In this document: piece after piece, positions 61,198 to 64,000 of the stretch | Layout of the letters: each line of letters begins with the position of its first letter | Numbering within the stretch: position 1 is the first letter of the stretch | From: Oceanotoga teriensis | GTDB lineage: Bacteria > Thermotogota > Thermotogae > Petrotogales > Petrotogaceae | NCBI RefSeq assembly: GCF_003148465.1 | Contig: NZ_QGGI01000005.1 | Location: 62,001-126,000, forward strand | Length of the DNA: 64,000 bases | Direction: 5' to 3' | Program-made: the position numbers and the translations under genes | The notes under the pieces: generated by a model | The model's database searches: none | What the model saw: the letters and a program-made list of their open reading frames with translations, nothing else | Told to the model about the DNA's origin: nothing

Positions 61198-61653
61198 ATG
61201 GAATTGAAAATTGGAGAAAAAGCACCAAATTTTAAAATTTTAGATCAGGATGAAAAAATTTTTGAATTAAATGATTTCAAAGGAAAAAAAATATTACTTT
61301 CTTTTCATCCATTTGCTTGGACACCTGTATGTGAAACACAGATGAAAAACTTGGACATAAAACATGATGAATTTGAAAACTACAATGTAATTCCAATTGG
61401 AATAAGTGTAGACTCAGCACCTTGTAAAGCTGCTTGGGGAAAAGAATTAAAATTAAAAAAATTGAAATTAGGCTCTGACTTCTGGCCTCATGGTAAAATA
61501 GGAAAAGATTATAATCTATTTTTCGATGAAAAAGGATTTGACAAAAGGGCAAATGTTTTAATAGATGAAGATGGAAAAGTAATATGGATGAAAGAATATG
61601 AACTTTTAGAACAACCTAACTTAAGTGAAATATTTGATTTCTTAAAAAAATAA
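61198..61653 (+). CDS. Peroxiredoxin (AhpC/TSA family)
   Basis: The 151 residues have the peroxidatic cysteine in FAWTPVCETQMKNL (C45), with T42 and P43 in place, and a second cysteine, C76, in VDSAPCKAAW, which could be the resolving one. It is cotranscribed with korAB (15 bases), an oxygen-sensitive enzyme, which gives a protective role some sense. A terminator follows. Confidence 0.92.
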   Translation: MELKIGEKAPNFKILDQDEKIFELNDFKGKKILLSFHPFAWTPVCETQMKNLDIKHDEFENYNVIPIGISVDSAPCKAAWGKELKLKKLKLGSDFWPHGKIGKDYNLFFDEKGFDKRANVLIDEDGKVIWMKEYELLEQPNLSEIFDFLKK

Positions 61654-61659
61654 AAATTT

Positions 61660-61690
61660 AACCGAGAGTTCAAAACTCTCGGTTTCTGTT
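61660..61690 (+). terminator. Terminator after the peroxiredoxin gene
   Basis: AACCGAGAGTT and AACTCTCGGTT form an 11-bp stem with a 3-base loop, followed by TCTGTTT. Confidence 0.85.
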
Positions 61691-61704
61691 TATACTCTTA
61701 AACA

Positions 61705-61713
61705 TGATATAAT
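61705..61713 (+). promoter_or_regulatory. Extended -10 promoter of the alpha/beta hydrolase gene
   Basis: TGATATAAT gives a TGn-TATAAT extended -10. No good -35 box is seen upstream, only the terminator's T-rich end. Confidence 0.5.
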
Positions 61714-61746
61714 ACTATGAAGATAAAAAATAAAACGGGATGTGAA

Positions 61747-62469
61747 ATGATGAAAAAATTTTTAAAAATAATAATCTTATCTTTTATTATAGTATTTATA
61801 TTATTCAGTATATGGTCATTAAATCCATTAGGACCGATGAAAGAAGCCAAAGAAATTTTAAATTCAAATAATGAAGGAATACAAATAGAAAATACTTCTA
61901 ATATAGTATTCAAACCTCAAAAGTATGAAACTGGATTAATATTTTATCCTGGAGGAAGAGTAGATCCAAAATCTTATTCAATATTTGCAGAAAAATTGGC
62001 AGAAGAAGACATATTAGTAATAATAGCAAAAATGCCTTTCAATCTTGCAATATTCAATTCATATAAAGCTGATAAGATAATACAAGATTATCCAGAAGTA
62101 AAAAATTGGTATATATCTGGTCATTCACTTGGCGGAGCAATGGCAGCAAAATATGTCTATGAAAATCCAGATAAAATAAAAAATCTCATATTATACGCAG
62201 CATACCCAGCCGAAAACAATGACCTTTCAAATTCAAATATAAATGTATTATCCATTTATGCTGAAAATGATGGACTTGCAAATCAAGAAAAGATAAAAAA
62301 TAATAAACAATATTTACCAGATTCAACAAAATATGTTGAAATAATTGGAGGAAACCACGCACAATTTGGATATTATGGAGAACAAGAAGGCGATAATCCA
62401 TCCCAAATAAGCCGAGAAGAACAAACAAAAATAATTATACAAAATACCCTAAACTTCATAAAAAAATAA
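61747..62469 (+). CDS. Membrane-anchored alpha/beta hydrolase
   Basis: An N-terminal membrane anchor (residues about 5-25) precedes a hydrolase domain with the nucleophile elbow SGHSLGGAMA near residue 128, an Asp in SIYAENDGLANQ and the catalytic His in GGNHAQFGYYGEQEGDN. The 240 residues should act on the outer face of the inner membrane. Substrate unknown; the family includes esterases and acylglycerol hydrolases. Two adjacent ATGs, 61747 and 61750, both fit the GGGATGTGA site. Confidence 0.85.
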   Translation: MMKKFLKIIILSFIIVFILFSIWSLNPLGPMKEAKEILNSNNEGIQIENTSNIVFKPQKYETGLIFYPGGRVDPKSYSIFAEKLAEEDILVIIAKMPFNLAIFNSYKADKIIQDYPEVKNWYISGHSLGGAMAAKYVYENPDKIKNLILYAAYPAENNDLSNSNINVLSIYAENDGLANQEKIKNNKQYLPDSTKYVEIIGGNHAQFGYYGEQEGDNPSQISREEQTKIIIQNTLNFIKK

Positions 62470-62495
62470 GACCTTAAAAAGGTCTTATTTTTTAT
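62464..62495. terminator. Bidirectional terminator, hydrolase gene and gcvH
   Basis: AAATAAGACCTT and AAGGTCTTATTT form a 12-bp stem with a three-base loop; T-runs on both strands serve the convergent genes. Confidence 0.92.
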
Positions 62496-62496
62496 A

Positions 62497-62838
62497 TCAA
62501 TCCTCGTCCTTTAATGAGTCAAGTTCAGATTCATCAGAAAGTTCTATTTTATAAATCCAACCTTCACCTTCAGCATCTTCATTTATTTTTTCTGGAGCGT
62601 CTTCAAGATCAGAATTTACTTCTATAATTTTTCCGCTAACAGGTGAATAAATATCTCCTGCTGATTTAACAGATTCAACTGAACAAACGGCGTCACCTTT
62701 CTTTATTTCTTTTCCAACTTCTGGAAGATCTACATATGTTATATCTCCCAATTCGTCAGCTGCACCAACCGAAATTCCAACTGTTCCAACATTGCCTTCA
62801 ACAATCACATATTCATGAGATTCAGCAAACTTCTTCAT
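62497..62838 (-). CDS. gcvH: Glycine cleavage system H protein (GcvH family)
   Basis: A lipoyl-carrier protein of 113 residues. It has HEYVIVEGNVGTVGISVGAADELGDITYVDLPEVG and the lipoylation site CSVESVKSAGDIYSP with K58. It is a little shorter than E. coli GcvH (about 129). The neighbouring upstream gene is a dihydrolipoyl dehydrogenase. No gcvT or gcvP is in the window, so whether it serves glycine cleavage or another lipoyl pathway is open. GGAGGG precedes the ATG. Confidence 0.92.
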   Translation of the reverse strand: MKKFAESHEYVIVEGNVGTVGISVGAADELGDITYVDLPEVGKEIKKGDAVCSVESVKSAGDIYSPVSGKIIEVNSDLEDAPEKINEDAEGEGWIYKIELSDESELDSLKDED

Positions 62839-62859
62839 AAAATCCCTCCTACCGAAAAA

Positions 62860-64000
62860 TTATAAATGTATAGCTTTACCTTCAGCACCTTCTATGGCAC
62901 CGAGGAATGATTCCGTTAAAGTTGGATGAGGATGTATCATATCTGCCAATTTATCAACTGTCAAACCTTCTTTAACAGCAATTACCCCCTCCATAATCAT
63001 ATCAGTTGCATTAGGAGAAACAGCAGATACACCCAAAACTTTGCCACTTGATTTATCAGCAATTATTTTGATAAATCCATCTTTTTCTTCCATGGTTCTC
63101 GCTCTACCATTAGCAGAAACTGGAAATTTTGAAATAATAACTTTTTCTAAATCCACATCTGATTCTCTCAAACCAGTTGAAGCAACTTCTGGACTTGAAA
63201 AAATAATAGACGGAACTGCTGAATAATCCATAGTTTTAATTTCTCCAGCAATATTATGTGCTGCAACAATACCTTCCATACTTGCAACATGAGCAAGCAT
63301 TATTTGAGCTCTCAAATCTCCAATAGCATAAATATTATCTATATTAGTTTTAAGAGTTTTATCTGTAACTACACCTTTTTCTATTTCTAATCCAAGATCT
63401 CTCAAATCTTGAGGAATATTAGGTTTTCTTCCAACAGCCATTAAAACCTTAGAACTTTCAAAAGAAATCTCTTCATTCTTTTCTACATCGAGAACTTTAG
63501 TTATAAAAGAATCATCATTTTTTTCAACTCCAAGAACCTTATGCTTTTCTAATATCTTAACACCTTTTTTCTTCAAAGACTTCTTGACTTCATTTGCAAC
63601 ATCTACATCCTCATAAGGAAGTATATGATCAAACAACTCAACAAGTATTACCTTTTTACCAAGAGTTGCAAAAAAAGTTGAAAATTCTACTCCTATTACT
63701 CCCCCACCCATAATCAAAATAGATTCAGGTAATTCATCCATCATAAAAACATCATTACTTGTCCAAATTCCTTCAACTTCAGAAAATGGTGGAAACATAA
63801 CAGGAACAGAACCATGTGCTAAAATGATATTAGAAGACTCTACAACTTCTTCTGTTTCTTTTATCATAATATGATTCTTATCTTTAACAATTGCGGTACC
63901 TTTGAGCACTTCTATATTATTTTTTTTCATCAAGAACTCTACACCTTTTCTTGACATTGTGATAGATTTATTCATATGTTTCATGATACCTTTTACATCA
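62860..64000 (-). CDS. Dihydrolipoyl dehydrogenase, N-terminal part beyond window
   Basis: The frame is open to the right edge, so the FAD-binding N terminus and the redox cysteine pair are outside the window; the Met at 63984 is internal. Visible are the NAD-binding ILIMGGGVIGVEFSTFFATLGKKVILVE, the FAD motif IYAIGDL, the interface motif PSIIFSSPEVASTG and the C-terminal MIHPHPTLTES with the His-Glu pair. It reoxidises lipoyl carriers and is expected to work with the adjacent gcvH, 21 bases downstream. Confidence 0.9.
   Translation of the reverse strand, partial: DVKGIMKHMNKSITMSRKGVEFLMKKNNIEVLKGTAIVKDKNHIMIKETEEVVESSNIILAHGSVPVMFPPFSEVEGIWTSNDVFMMDELPESILIMGGGVIGVEFSTFFATLGKKVILVELFDHILPYEDVDVANEVKKSLKKKGVKILEKHKVLGVEKNDDSFITKVLDVEKNEEISFESSKVLMAVGRKPNIPQDLRDLGLEIEKGVVTDKTLKTNIDNIYAIGDLRAQIMLAHVASMEGIVAAHNIAGEIKTMDYSAVPSIIFSSPEVASTGLRESDVDLEKVIISKFPVSANGRARTMEEKDGFIKIIADKSSGKVLGVSAVSPNATDMIMEGVIAVKEGLTVDKLADMIHPHPTLTESFLGAIEGAEGKAIHL

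Overview
The window is very AT-rich, densely coded chromosomal DNA with no mobile element, CRISPR array or rRNA that I can see. Gene content and style suggest a member of the Thermotogota, most likely a mesophilic or moderately thermophilic Petrotogales-type organism (Oceanotoga/Geotoga/Petrotoga relatives). The basis is an hrcA-grpE-dnaJ operon without dnaK, a MurE with a DDPK-type motif as in lysine-adding Thermotoga enzymes, a yicC-remA-gmk-rpoZ block, ferredoxin-dependent oxoacid oxidoreductase, and many secreted or outer-envelope proteins of unknown family. The genus is an inference; no 16S gene is present.

Layout. 1-4994 (minus): a CorC/HlyC-type membrane protein (cut by the left edge), a YitT protein, and dnaJ, grpE, hrcA behind a CIRCE operator. 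5021-13548 (plus): a peptidoglycan/division cluster murE-murF-mraY-murD-ftsW-murG-murC, fired from a promoter back to back with the hrcA promoter. 13611-13964: a tRNA Glu-Val-Phe operon. 13986-24097 (minus): a DUF554 protein and a secreted hypothetical, then a long tight operon read as iscS-yicC-remA-gmk-rpoZ, a small envelope protein, a prepilin-like protein, a HEAT-repeat protein, comF and a CoA-disulfide-reductase-like flavoprotein. 24227-27434 (minus): a secreted STN-domain/barrel-like protein followed by an OmpR-type response regulator and its histidine kinase. 27502-30252: ksgA, pyrG and acpP. 30361-35063 (minus): three envelope proteins of unknown function, including a 620-residue lipoprotein. 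35126-37195 (plus): a GH13 enzyme and a secreted lytic transglycosylase.

37245-41521 (plus) is a nucleotide-sugar operon: a winged-helix regulator fused to a nucleotide-binding-type domain, with a palindrome at its own promoter, then an aminotransferase, a UDP-sugar 6-dehydrogenase and a Gfo/Idh/MocA oxidoreductase, which resembles the WbpA-WbpB-WbpE route. 41582-42303 is an XRE regulator with a degenerate S24 domain and two copies of TCTAA-N6-TTAGA upstream. 42316-44721 is a secreted WD40-like protein with a terminal SH3-like domain. 44789-51279 (plus): dnaN, ispF, an MFS carrier, comM, a phosphate butyryl/acetyltransferase and a ComEC-type channel protein without the metallo-hydrolase domain. 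51249-55486: an orphan betaine-type binding protein, glutathione peroxidase, a degenerate metallophosphoesterase and a cytoplasmic ParB-like/BMP fusion. 55550-58419 (minus): a GntR-controlled ABC exporter operon with inverted repeats over its promoter. 58481-62469 (plus): a two-gene 2-oxoacid:ferredoxin oxidoreductase, peroxiredoxin and an alpha/beta hydrolase. 62497-64000 (minus): gcvH and a dihydrolipoyl dehydrogenase cut by the right edge.

Themes: cell-wall synthesis and turnover, envelope proteins of unknown function, DNA-uptake genes (comF, comM, comEC-like, prepilin-like), thiol/peroxide defence, and several regulators whose probable operators can be read directly. No gene-free stretch exceeds 300 bases. 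The candidates for undescribed biology are the ParB/BMP fusion pair, the STN-barrel protein coupled to a two-component system, and the lipoprotein/envelope-protein pair at 30361-33458.
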